Source of the DNA: Pseudomonadota bacterium
GTDB lineage: Bacteria > Pseudomonadota > Alphaproteobacteria > Acetobacterales > Acetobacteraceae
Reading direction: 5' to 3'
Length of the DNA: 5,703 nucleotides
Assembly (NCBI GenBank): GCA_021826565.1
Contig: JAKAZJ010000155.1
Location: 1-5,703, forward strand
Both the position numbers and the translations under genes were made by a program. The notes beneath the pieces were generated by a model. That model was not told the origin of the DNA and ran no database searches. It was given only the letters and a program-made list of their open reading frames with translations. Position 1 is the first letter of the stretch, and every line of letters starts with the position of its first letter. Shown here piece by piece: positions 1-5,703 of the stretch.

Positions 1-453
1 TGCGCCGGGCGAGCCGCTGGTTGCGCTGGTCATTCACCTGCGCATAGGCGGGGGCGGCTTGGTCCTTGCCGAGCTGCGCCCGGGCGGCGTCCAGGTTGGC
101 CTTGTCCTGATCCACCACCGCCCGATAGGGGCGCGGATCGATCCCCATGCAGACCCGGCCTTGCTTCACCCGCGTATCGTAGTCGCAGTAAATCTGCAGG
201 ATCATTCCCGAGACGCAGGTGCCGACGATGATGGTGAGCAGGGGGGCGACCATCCCGGTGGCAGTCACCCCACGGGTGACATCCCCACAGGTTACTGTCG
301 CCGTGAGGTAATGCGGCGGTGACTTGCGGCCCGCTTCCCACCATCACCCCGCAGCGAGGCCGAGCAACACGAACGGCGCCACGGCGATCATGCCGGGACA
401 AAGGCCCGCGCCGGCTCGGCCGTCGGGGGCACCAGGACCGTCTGGTCTGGCAT
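1..453 (-). pseudogene. Decayed efflux periplasmic adaptor subunit (RND/MacA-type HlyD family), 5' part
   Basis: Reading the minus strand from ATG 453 (AAAGGA at 464-459, 5 nt upstream) gives 21 codons beginning MPDQTVLVPP and then a TGA at 390-388. One frame over, starting at 391, comes a hydrophobic anchor (MIAVAPFVLLGLAAG), an in-frame TGA (346-344), and then WWEAGRKSPPHYLTATV. That frame stays open to the window edge. The downstream part has the adaptor pattern GDVTRGVTATG, TIIVGTCVSGMI, DYDTRVKQGRV and IDPRPYRAVVDQDKANL, that is, a barrel/lipoyl half-motif followed by the first coiled-coil helix. Such adaptors link inner-membrane efflux pumps to TolC-like channels. The two lesions are best explained by a one-base deletion near codon 20 and a TGG-to-TGA change in what was probably a run of three Trp codons. 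No alternative start keeps the anchor, so the product should be nonfunctional. The 3' part and any partner pump gene lie outside the window. A sequencing error could explain one lesion but is less likely for two. Confidence 0.8.
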
Positions 454-517
454 CATCGTCCTTTACCCCTGCCCTCGCGCAGGCGCCGATAGATCAGGCC
501 CATCCGTCCTCGCCGCG

Positions 518-531
518 TTGATCTGGCGCAA
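518..531. promoter_or_regulatory. Possible weak FNR/Anr-type box
   Basis: TTGATCTGGCGCAA matches the FNR-family consensus TTGAT-N4-ATCAA at 8 of 10 positions; the left half is perfect and the right half is CGCAA. Its centre (524.5) lies 49 bp from that of the stronger box at 567-580. It is 71 bp from the ATG of the decayed divergent gene, so a class II promoter on the minus strand would start near 483 and leave a leader of about 30 bases. I see no convincing -10 there. It could instead be an upstream accessory site for the plus-strand operon, or chance. Confidence 0.35.
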
Positions 532-566
532 CCGCGCCGCGGCTTCATCCGGCCTGGCGCGCGACA

Positions 567-580
567 TTGATCCACGTCAA
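567..580 (+). promoter_or_regulatory. Putative FNR/Anr/FixK binding site of the exporter operon
   Basis: TTGATCCACGTCAA matches TTGAT-N4-ATCAA at 9 of 10 positions; the one difference is G for A in the right half. FNR-family regulators bind such sites and usually activate from a centre at -41.5. That geometry puts the transcript start near 615, with a weak -10 candidate TACCGA at 603-608, and leaves a leader of about 55 bases before the chosen start at 671. The placement is consistent with activation of the exporter operon at low oxygen. Binding and start site are inferred from sequence only. Confidence 0.6.
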
Positions 581-659
581 CACGGTTGGCGCGCCCTACC
601 GCTACCGATTTGGGGGAATGGAACGACGCATGGACGCATGCAAGAACCGGCTCCAGCCC

Positions 660-663
660 AGGA
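660..663 (+). promoter_or_regulatory. Ribosome binding site deciding the adaptor gene start
   Basis: AGGA lies 7 bases before ATG 671, the best-spaced Shine-Dalgarno/start pair in the region. A second AGGA (712-715) lies 9 bases before GTG 725 and supports a shorter alternative start. ATG 638 in the same frame has only a poor, distant purine run upstream. Confidence 0.5.
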
Positions 664-670
664 TCGGCGG

Positions 671-1714
671 ATGGCGCGGCAACCACCCGACGGCACCGGC
701 CGCCCCGGTCCAGGATCCCCCGCCGTGAGGCGGAGCCTGCTGCTGCTCGCCGCCGGGGCGATCGTGTTCGGCCTCGGCGCCACGGTCTGGTTCTGGCCGC
801 CGGCGCGGCATTTCCTGTTCGGTGCGCCGCCCGCCACCGCGATCGAGGTCTCGGGCAATATCGAAGCGCACCAGAGCGTCCTGAGCTTCACCCAGGTCGC
901 GGCGCCGATCGTCACGCTCCCGTTCGACGACGGCGCGCGCGTGGCCGCCGGCACCGTGCTGGCCCGGGTGGATCCGCGCCTCTATCAGCGCCAGGTCGGC
1001 ATCGACCGGGCCGATCTGGCGGTCGCCGCCGCGCAGGTGACCGTGGCCGGCAACACGCTGGTTGCCGCGCAGCACAGCGTGGTCAGCGACCGCTACGACC
1101 TGGCGGAAAAGACGCGCGACTACGGCCGCGCCGAGGCGTTGGTCAAGGGCAACGTGGTGTCGCACCAGACCCGCGATCTCGCCTTCACCGCCGCCGCGCA
1201 ATCGGCGGCCACCCTGGCGCACGATCGGGCGCTGGTGCAGGTCGCCGAGGACAACATCGTCCTCGCCCGCGCCACCCTCGCCGCCGACCAGGCCAAGCTC
1301 CGCCTCGATCAGGTCACCTTGTCCTACACCACGCTGCGCGCCCCGTTCAGCGGCGTGATCGCGGTGCGCGAAGCGGAACTCGGCGAACTGGCCGGGCCGG
1401 GGGTGGCGATCTTCACCCTCGACGATCTCGATCACGTCTGGCTGCGCGCCTATGTCAACGAACCCGATCTCGGCAAGGTCCGCCTCGGCGAGCCGGTCGA
1501 TGTGAGCACCGACACCTATCCGGGCCACATCTACCATGGCCGCATCGGTTTCATCTCACCGGAGGCGGAATTCACGCCGAAGACGGTGGAGACGCACGCC
1601 GAGCGCGTGACGCTCGTCTACCGCATCCGCATCGAGATCGCCAACCCGACGCACGCGCTGCTGCCGGGGATGCCGGCCGACGCGCGGATCGCCCTGCTAC
1701 CCCCCGGGCGCTAG
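671..1714 (+). CDS. HlyD-family membrane fusion protein (YbhG-like adaptor of an ABC exporter)
   Basis: The product is a periplasmic adaptor anchored in the inner membrane, expected to connect the ABC permease pair encoded downstream to an outer-membrane channel. From ATG 671 it is 347 residues: a short Pro/Gly-rich cytoplasmic tail, an RR-flanked signal anchor at about 22-42, and a first half-barrel/lipoyl segment (VSGNIEAHQS near 60; PFDDGARVAAGTVLARVDP at 84-102). A long Ala-rich helical hairpin at about 106-215 comes next. The return lipoyl strand is LRAPFSGVI (222-230), followed by a beta-barrel with FTPKTVET (301-308) and a C-terminal LLPGMPADARI. The FTPK-x-VET segment is typical of YbhG-like adaptors. 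Starting at GTG 725 would give 329 residues, close to the about 332 of E. coli YbhG, so the start is uncertain; the same frame also extends upstream to ATG 638 and TTG 518. The gene is first in the operon and ends 2 bases before the next start. The substrate cannot be told. Confidence 0.9.
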   Translation: MARQPPDGTGRPGPGSPAVRRSLLLLAAGAIVFGLGATVWFWPPARHFLFGAPPATAIEVSGNIEAHQSVLSFTQVAAPIVTLPFDDGARVAAGTVLARVDPRLYQRQVGIDRADLAVAAAQVTVAGNTLVAAQHSVVSDRYDLAEKTRDYGRAEALVKGNVVSHQTRDLAFTAAAQSAATLAHDRALVQVAEDNIVLARATLAADQAKLRLDQVTLSYTTLRAPFSGVIAVREAELGELAGPGVAIFTLDDLDHVWLRAYVNEPDLGKVRLGEPVDVSTDTYPGHIYHGRIGFISPEAEFTPKTVETHAERVTLVYRIRIEIANPTHALLPGMPADARIALLPPGR

Positions 1715-1716
1715 CG

Positions 1717-2652
1717 ATGCCGCCCGCCGCCGCGGTCGTTGCCGATGGGCTGAGCCGGCGCTTCGGTCCGGTCGCGGCGGTGCGCGCGGTCAGCTTCGCC
1801 GTCGCACCGGGCGAGATCTTCGGCCTGGTCGGGCCGGACGGCGCCGGCAAGACCACCATCCTGCGCATGCTGGCCGGCGTGCTGAGCCCGGACGCGGGCA
1901 CGATCGCGCTCGACGGCATCGACGTGCGCGCCGAACCGGAGCGCGCCAAGCTGCACCTGAGCTACATGCCGCAGCGCTTCGGCCTGTACGAAGACATGAC
2001 GGTGGCGGAAAACATCTTCTTCTACGCCACCCTGTTCGCGGTGCCGGGACCGCAACGTCGGGCGCGCAGCGCGCAACTGCTGGCGGCGGCGGGGCTCGGG
2101 GAGTTCCGCGCCCGGCTCGCCGGGCAGCTCTCGGGCGGGATGAAACAGAAGCTCGGCCTCATCTGCGCGCTGATCCATACGCCGCGCGTGCTGCTGCTCG
2201 ACGAGCCGACCACCGGGGTCGATCCCGTGTCGCGCCGCGATTTCTGGGCGATCCTGTACGGGCTGCGCGAGAGCGGCGTCACCATCCTGCTTTCCACCGC
2301 CTACATGGACGAGGCGGAGCGCTGCTCGCGGCTGGCGCTGCTGCACCAGGGGCAGATCCGCGCGCTCGACACTCCGGCGCGGCTCAAGGCGGCGATGCCG
2401 GGGGCGCTGCTCGCCGTGACCGGCGCCGAGCCGCGCGGCCTGCGCGATGCGCTGGTGGACGCGCCCGGCGTGCTCGGGCTGCTGCTGATGGGCGATCGGG
2501 TGCATGTGCGGGTGGACGACGCCGCGCGCCGCACGCCCGAGCTGCGCGCGCGCCTGGCCGCGGCCGGGCGCGCGCCCGACGCGATCGCGCCGGTCGAGCC
2601 CGGCATCGAGGATGTCTTCGTCGCCCTGCTCGGCGCCGGCGCGCTGCCATGA
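1717..2652 (+). CDS. ABC transporter ATP-binding protein, NBD1 (YbhF N-half-like)
   Basis: This 311-residue cytoplasmic ATPase should power the ABC-2 permeases encoded downstream. Visible motifs are Walker A GPDGAGKT (39-46), Q-loop YMPQRFGLYEDMT (83-95), signature LSGGMKQK (138-145), Walker B VLLLDEP (158-164) with catalytic Glu163, and D-loop GVDP (167-170). The H-switch position reads STAYMDEAE (193-201), so the usual His is Ala195. After the NBD, from about 215, comes a C-terminal extension ending in EPGIEDVFVALL, the accessory domain common in drug/polysaccharide ABC-2 ATPases. The start ATG 1717 follows the adaptor stop by 2 bases without a strong Shine-Dalgarno, so translational coupling is likely. 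The stop overlaps the next gene by 4 bases (ATGA). It resembles the first half of the double-NBD protein YbhF. The missing His suggests its own ATP site may be weakly catalytic or noncatalytic. Confidence 0.93.
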   Translation: MPPAAAVVADGLSRRFGPVAAVRAVSFAVAPGEIFGLVGPDGAGKTTILRMLAGVLSPDAGTIALDGIDVRAEPERAKLHLSYMPQRFGLYEDMTVAENIFFYATLFAVPGPQRRARSAQLLAAAGLGEFRARLAGQLSGGMKQKLGLICALIHTPRVLLLDEPTTGVDPVSRRDFWAILYGLRESGVTILLSTAYMDEAERCSRLALLHQGQIRALDTPARLKAAMPGALLAVTGAEPRGLRDALVDAPGVLGLLLMGDRVHVRVDDAARRTPELRARLAAAGRAPDAIAPVEPGIEDVFVALLGAGALP

Positions 2653-3599
2653 CGGCCGCGCCCCTTGCGGTGCTGGCGCAGGGCCTCACGAAGACGTTCG
2701 GGGCCTTCACCGCGGTCGATCACCTCGACCTTGCGATCGCCGCCGGCGAGGTGGTGGGCTTCATCGGCCCCAACGGCGCCGGCAAATCGACCACCATCCG
2801 CATGCTGTGCGCGCTGCTGCGCCCGAGCGCCGGGCGGGCCCAGGTGGCCGGCTTCGACGTGGTGGCCGAGGCCGAGCAGGTGCGCGCGCATATCGGCTAC
2901 ATGTCGCAGAAATTCTCGCTCTACGGCGATCTCACGGTGGCCGAGAACCTGCGCTTCTTCGCCGGCATCTACCGGGTGCCGCGCGCGGCCTACGCCGAGC
3001 GGCGCCGTTTCGCCATCGGCATGGCCGGGCTGGAAGGACGGGAGGATGCGCTGGTCCGCACCCTGGCCGGCGGCTGGAAGCAGCGGCTGGCGCTCGGCTG
3101 CGCCATCCTGCACCGCCCGCCGGTGCTGTTCCTCGACGAGCCGACCTCGGGCGTGGAGCCGGAAGCGCGGCGGCTGTTCTGGGAGCTGATCCATCGCCTC
3201 GCGGCGGAGCGGGTCACCATCCTGGTCTCGACCCATTACATGGAGGAAGCGGAATACTGCAACCGCATCGCCCTGATCGACCGCGGCCGGCTGGTGGCGC
3301 TCGGCAGTCCCGGCGTGCTGCGCCACCACGAGCTGGGCGGCGTGCTGGTGGCGCTCGACTGCACCCCGCTCGGCGCGGCGCGCGAGGCGCTGCGCGACGC
3401 GCCCGGCGTGGCCGAGGTCGCGATCTTCGGCGACCGGCTGCACGTGCTGCTGACCGCCGGCGGGCTGGCCGCGGCCGACCTGCCCGGCTTCCTCGCCGCG
3501 CGCGGCATCACCGCCGGCGCCGCCCGGCCGATCGAGGCCAGCCTCGAAGATGTGTTCGTCCGCCTGGTCGCCGGCCACGCGGCGGCGGCGGGAGCATGA
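2649..3599 (+). CDS. ABC transporter ATP-binding protein, NBD2 (YbhF C-half-like)
   Basis: This second ATPase of the exporter has 316 residues and presumably pairs with the product of the preceding gene. Motifs are Walker A GPNGAGKST (40-48), Q-loop YMSQKFSLYGDLT (84-96), Walker B VLFLDEP (159-165) with catalytic Glu164, and an intact H-switch STHYMEEAE (194-202, His196). Two features depart from consensus: the signature is LAGGWKQR (139-146) rather than LSGGxxQ, and the D-loop reads GVEP (168-171), with Glu170 in place of Asp. The C-terminal extension again ends in an EASLEDVFVRL element, as in NBD1. ATG 2649 overlaps the upstream stop as ATGA, which implies reinitiation and roughly equal synthesis of the two NBDs. 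Length and motifs indicate an intact gene. It ends 4 bases before the first permease gene. Confidence 0.93.
   Translation: MTAAPLAVLAQGLTKTFGAFTAVDHLDLAIAAGEVVGFIGPNGAGKSTTIRMLCALLRPSAGRAQVAGFDVVAEAEQVRAHIGYMSQKFSLYGDLTVAENLRFFAGIYRVPRAAYAERRRFAIGMAGLEGREDALVRTLAGGWKQRLALGCAILHRPPVLFLDEPTSGVEPEARRLFWELIHRLAAERVTILVSTHYMEEAEYCNRIALIDRGRLVALGSPGVLRHHELGGVLVALDCTPLGAAREALRDAPGVAEVAIFGDRLHVLLTAGGLAAADLPGFLAARGITAGAARPIEASLEDVFVRLVAGHAAAAGA
3590..3594 (+). promoter_or_regulatory. Ribosome binding site of the first permease gene
   Basis: GGGAG lies inside the last codons of the upstream ATPase gene, 9 bases before ATG 3604. It supports this start over the longer in-frame extension from 3550, which would overlap the ATPase gene by 50 bases and add an Arg-rich tail atypical of the family. 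The nearer ATG at 3596 is in another frame. Confidence 0.55.
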
Positions 3600-3603
3600 G
3601 GCC

Positions 3604-4740
3604 ATGAGCCTGCGCCGGATCCTGGCGATCGCCTTCAAGGAGATGTTGCAGGTGTGGCGCGATCCGCGCAGCCTGGCGATCGCGCTGCTGATGCCGCTGA
3701 TGCAGATGGTGATGCTCGGCTACGGCGTCAGCCTCGATATCCGCCATGTGCCGCTGTGCGTGTTCGACCAGGAGAACAGCCAGGCGAGCCGCGCGCTGGT
3801 GGACCGTTTCGTCGCCTCCGGCTGGTTCGCGATCACCGCCACGCTCGACAGCGACCGCGCGGTGCGCCGGGCGATGGACCGCGCGTCCTGCATCGGCGCG
3901 GCGGTCATTCCGGCCGATTTCTCGCGCGTTCTGGCGAGCACCGGCAGCGGGCCGGTGCAGATCGTGTTCGACGCCACCGACGCCAATACCACCAACATCG
4001 CCATCGGCTACGCGCAGGGCGTGGTGGCCCTCGCCACCGCCGATCTCGATGCGCGCTGGACCGCCGCGCGCGGCATCCGCCCCACGGGCGTGGGCGTGGT
4101 CGATCTGGAACCGCAGGTCTGGTTCAACGCGGGGCTGGAGAGCCGCTATTTCATCATCCCCGGCGTGGTGGCGGTGATCCTCGCCCTGGTCGGCGCGCAA
4201 CTGACCTCGCTCACCGTCGCGCGCGAGTGGGAACGCGGCACGATGGAACAGCTCGTCTCCACTCCGGTGACCCCGTTCGAAGTGATGGCGGGCAAGCTGC
4301 TGCCGTATTTCCTGATCGGCGTGATCGATGCGACGTTCTGCCTGCTGGCGGCGATCTATTGGTTCGGCGTGCCGTTCCGCGGCAGCGCCGGCACCCTGCT
4401 GCTGACGACCGCGCTGTTCCTCGTGGTGGTGCTGGCGATCGGCTACCTGATCTCGGTGCGGGTGCGCAGCCAGCTCGGCGCCAGCCAGGTCGCGCTGCTG
4501 GTGACCATGCTACCGACCACCCTGCTGTCGGGCTACACCTTCCCGATCGACCAGATGCCGGCGCCGATCCGCTTCCTCTCGCTGGCGGTCTATCCGCGCT
4601 ACTTCGTCACCATCCTGCGCGCCGTGTTCCTCAAGGGCAGCGGCCTGGCCGAACTGATCGGCCCGGTGCTGGGCCTCGGGATCTATGCCGTGGCCGTGCT
4701 GTGGCTGGCCGCCCGCGCCTTCCGCAAGCGCTTGGACTGA
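3604..4740 (+). CDS. ABC-2 type transporter permease (YbhS-like)
   Basis: This inner-membrane subunit would form the export path with the permease encoded next. It has 378 residues, against about 377 for E. coli YbhS. It opens with a cytoplasmic amphipathic stretch carrying FKEMLQVWRDPRSL (11-24), the usual ABC-2 coupling element. Then come TM1 (about 23-43) and a large periplasmic domain (about 45-180) with ENSQASR (57-63) and a WFNAGLES segment just before TM2. TM2 (about 183-203) begins with FIIPG. The conserved AREWERGTMEQLVSTPVTP cytoplasmic loop starts at 206. Four further hydrophobic segments lie at about 235-258, 264-286, 294-314 and 348-371, and the protein ends in a basic tail. This is the six-TM ABC2_membrane_3 layout with a long first extracellular loop. 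The stop is 3 bases before the next gene. Nothing in the sequence reveals the substrate. Confidence 0.92.
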   Translation: MSLRRILAIAFKEMLQVWRDPRSLAIALLMPLMQMVMLGYGVSLDIRHVPLCVFDQENSQASRALVDRFVASGWFAITATLDSDRAVRRAMDRASCIGAAVIPADFSRVLASTGSGPVQIVFDATDANTTNIAIGYAQGVVALATADLDARWTAARGIRPTGVGVVDLEPQVWFNAGLESRYFIIPGVVAVILALVGAQLTSLTVAREWERGTMEQLVSTPVTPFEVMAGKLLPYFLIGVIDATFCLLAAIYWFGVPFRGSAGTLLLTTALFLVVVLAIGYLISVRVRSQLGASQVALLVTMLPTTLLSGYTFPIDQMPAPIRFLSLAVYPRYFVTILRAVFLKGSGLAELIGPVLGLGIYAVAVLWLAARAFRKRLD

Positions 4741-4743
4741 GCG

Positions 4744-5703
4744 ATGTTCGAGCGGCTCCAGGTCATGCTGATGAAGGAGTTCCTGGAACTCCGGCGCGAC
4801 CCATGGGCGATGTTCCGCCTGATCGTGCCGCTGCTGATCCAGATGCTGGTGTTCGGCTACGCCGCCACCTTCACCGTGCACCACGTGGCAACCGCGGTGC
4901 TGGACCTGGACAACAGCCAGGCGAGCCGCGGCCTGATCTCCCGCTTCGCCGCGACCGGCAGGTTCGATATCGTCGAGGTCGCGCACCGGCAGGGCCAGAT
5001 CACGCGCGCCATCGACAGCGACCGCGCGGTGGTGGCGATCGTCATCCACGCCGGGTTCGCCAAGGACCTTGCCAACGGGCAGACGGCGCCGCTGCAAGTG
5101 ATCGTCGACGGCACCAATTCCAACACCTCGCTGATCGCGCTCGGTTATGTCGAGCAGATCGTGGCGCTCTATCAGGCCGGGCAGACGGCGCTGGCCTATC
5201 CCGCCGCCGTCGTCACCGCCGCGGTTCCGGCGCTGCGGGTGTCGCTGGAGGAACGCCCGTGGTTCAACGAAGGGCTGGAAGACACCTGGTTCTTCATCCC
5301 CGGCGTGATCGGCACCATCACCCTGTTGCAGGTGGTCAGCCTCACCGCCTTCGCGATCGTGCGGGAACGCGAGGTCGGCACCCTGGAACAGATCATGGTC
5401 AGCCCGATCCGCCCGGTGGAGTTCATCCTCGGCAAGACCCTGCCGTTCTTCCTGATCGGGCTTGGCGACGTGACGCTGGTGAGCGCCTTCGGCATATTGT
5501 GGTTCGGCGTGCCGTTCGTCGGCAACCCGCTGGTGATGCTGCTCGGCGCGTCGCTGTTCCTGCTGGCCGCCCTCGGCCTCGGCCTGCTGCTTTCGACCCT
5601 GTCGCGCACCCAGCAGCAGGCATTCGCGCTCAATTTCTTTTTGGTCAATCCGTTGTTCATCCTGTCCGGCTTCGCCTTCCCGATCGCGGCGATGCCGGTC
5701 TGG
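4744..5703 (+). CDS. ABC-2 type transporter permease (YbhR-like), cut by the window's right edge
   Basis: The frame from ATG 4744 is open to the last base, giving 320 codons with no stop. YbhR-type proteins are about 368 residues, so roughly the last 50, including the final TM, are missing. The N-terminus has MKEFLELRRDP (10-20), then TM1 (about 22-42) and a periplasmic domain with DNSQASR (56-62) and GTNSNTS. ERPWFNEGLED lies before TM2 (about 183-205), which begins FFIPG. The loop VREREVGTLEQIMVSPIRP starts at 206, followed by TM3 (about 235-256), TM4 (about 262-285) and TM5 (about 293-316, with FILSGFAFPI). It is clearly paralogous to the preceding permease and presumably forms a heterodimer with it. 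The Shine-Dalgarno is weak, and the 3-base gap suggests coupling to upstream translation. Confidence 0.92.
   Translation, partial: MFERLQVMLMKEFLELRRDPWAMFRLIVPLLIQMLVFGYAATFTVHHVATAVLDLDNSQASRGLISRFAATGRFDIVEVAHRQGQITRAIDSDRAVVAIVIHAGFAKDLANGQTAPLQVIVDGTNSNTSLIALGYVEQIVALYQAGQTALAYPAAVVTAAVPALRVSLEERPWFNEGLEDTWFFIPGVIGTITLLQVVSLTAFAIVREREVGTLEQIMVSPIRPVEFILGKTLPFFLIGLGDVTLVSAFGILWFGVPFVGNPLVMLLGASLFLLAALGLGLLLSTLSRTQQQAFALNFFLVNPLFILSGFAFPIAAMPVW

Noticed and set aside
344..346. TGA in the decayed adaptor as recoded selenocysteine or Trp
   Set aside because: A separate frameshift lies upstream, the site is in a membrane anchor, and normal TGA stops end all the intact genes here. A simple TGG-to-TGA mutation explains it better.
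30..401. 123-codon minus-strand open frame at the left edge
   Set aside because: It is a different frame from the recognisable adaptor sequence and gives no family motif. The adaptor frame next to it carries the homology.
518..670. Extending the adaptor gene to TTG 518
   Set aside because: The start would lie inside an FNR-like box and upstream of the strong FNR site and predicted transcript start. The added 51 residues look like translated noncoding DNA, and no Shine-Dalgarno is visible.
586..1716. Long plus-strand open frame joined to NBD1
   Set aside because: Before 1717 it is an Arg/Gly/Ala-rich shadow of the adaptor gene in another frame, an effect of high GC. The NBD begins only at ATG 1717.
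2301..3638. 445-codon minus-strand open frame opposite the ATPase genes
   Set aside because: It is low-complexity His/Arg/Gly/Ala sequence with no domain, lying antisense to well-supported ATPase genes. Long antisense open frames are common at this GC.

Overview
The window is GC-rich proteobacterial DNA, about two thirds G+C or more by eye. Codon use and domain style suggest an alphaproteobacterium, perhaps of the Rhodospirillales/Acetobacteraceae type. That placement is an inference from general appearance and has not been tested by a search.

The left end (1-453, minus strand) holds the 5' part of a decayed gene for a periplasmic adaptor subunit of an RND/MacA-type efflux pump. Its protein is still readable, but it carries a frameshift near the start and an in-frame TGA inside the membrane anchor. 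A short divergent intergenic region follows (454-670). It holds one good FNR/Anr/FixK-type palindrome (567-580) and a weaker one (518-531), which suggests oxygen-responsive control of the genes on one or both sides.

From 671 to the right edge runs one tightly packed plus-strand operon of five genes. They encode a HlyD/YbhG-like membrane fusion protein, two separate ABC ATPases, and two paralogous ABC-2 type permeases, the second cut by the window edge. Gaps are 2, -4, 4 and 3 bases, so translational coupling is likely. The layout matches the E. coli ybhG-ybhF-ybhS-ybhR exporter, except that the double-NBD protein YbhF is here split into two polypeptides.

Together the products would form a tripartite exporter. 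Two NBDs would power a heterodimeric inner-membrane channel, and the adaptor would link it to an outer-membrane TolC-like channel that is not encoded in this window. The substrate cannot be read from the sequence. The two NBDs look functionally asymmetric: one composite ATP site appears degenerate and the other canonical. I see no RNA gene, insertion sequence, CRISPR array or clear terminator. The operon itself is a known type of system. The parts worth a second look are the FNR-type boxes, the decayed divergent adaptor and the NBD asymmetry.
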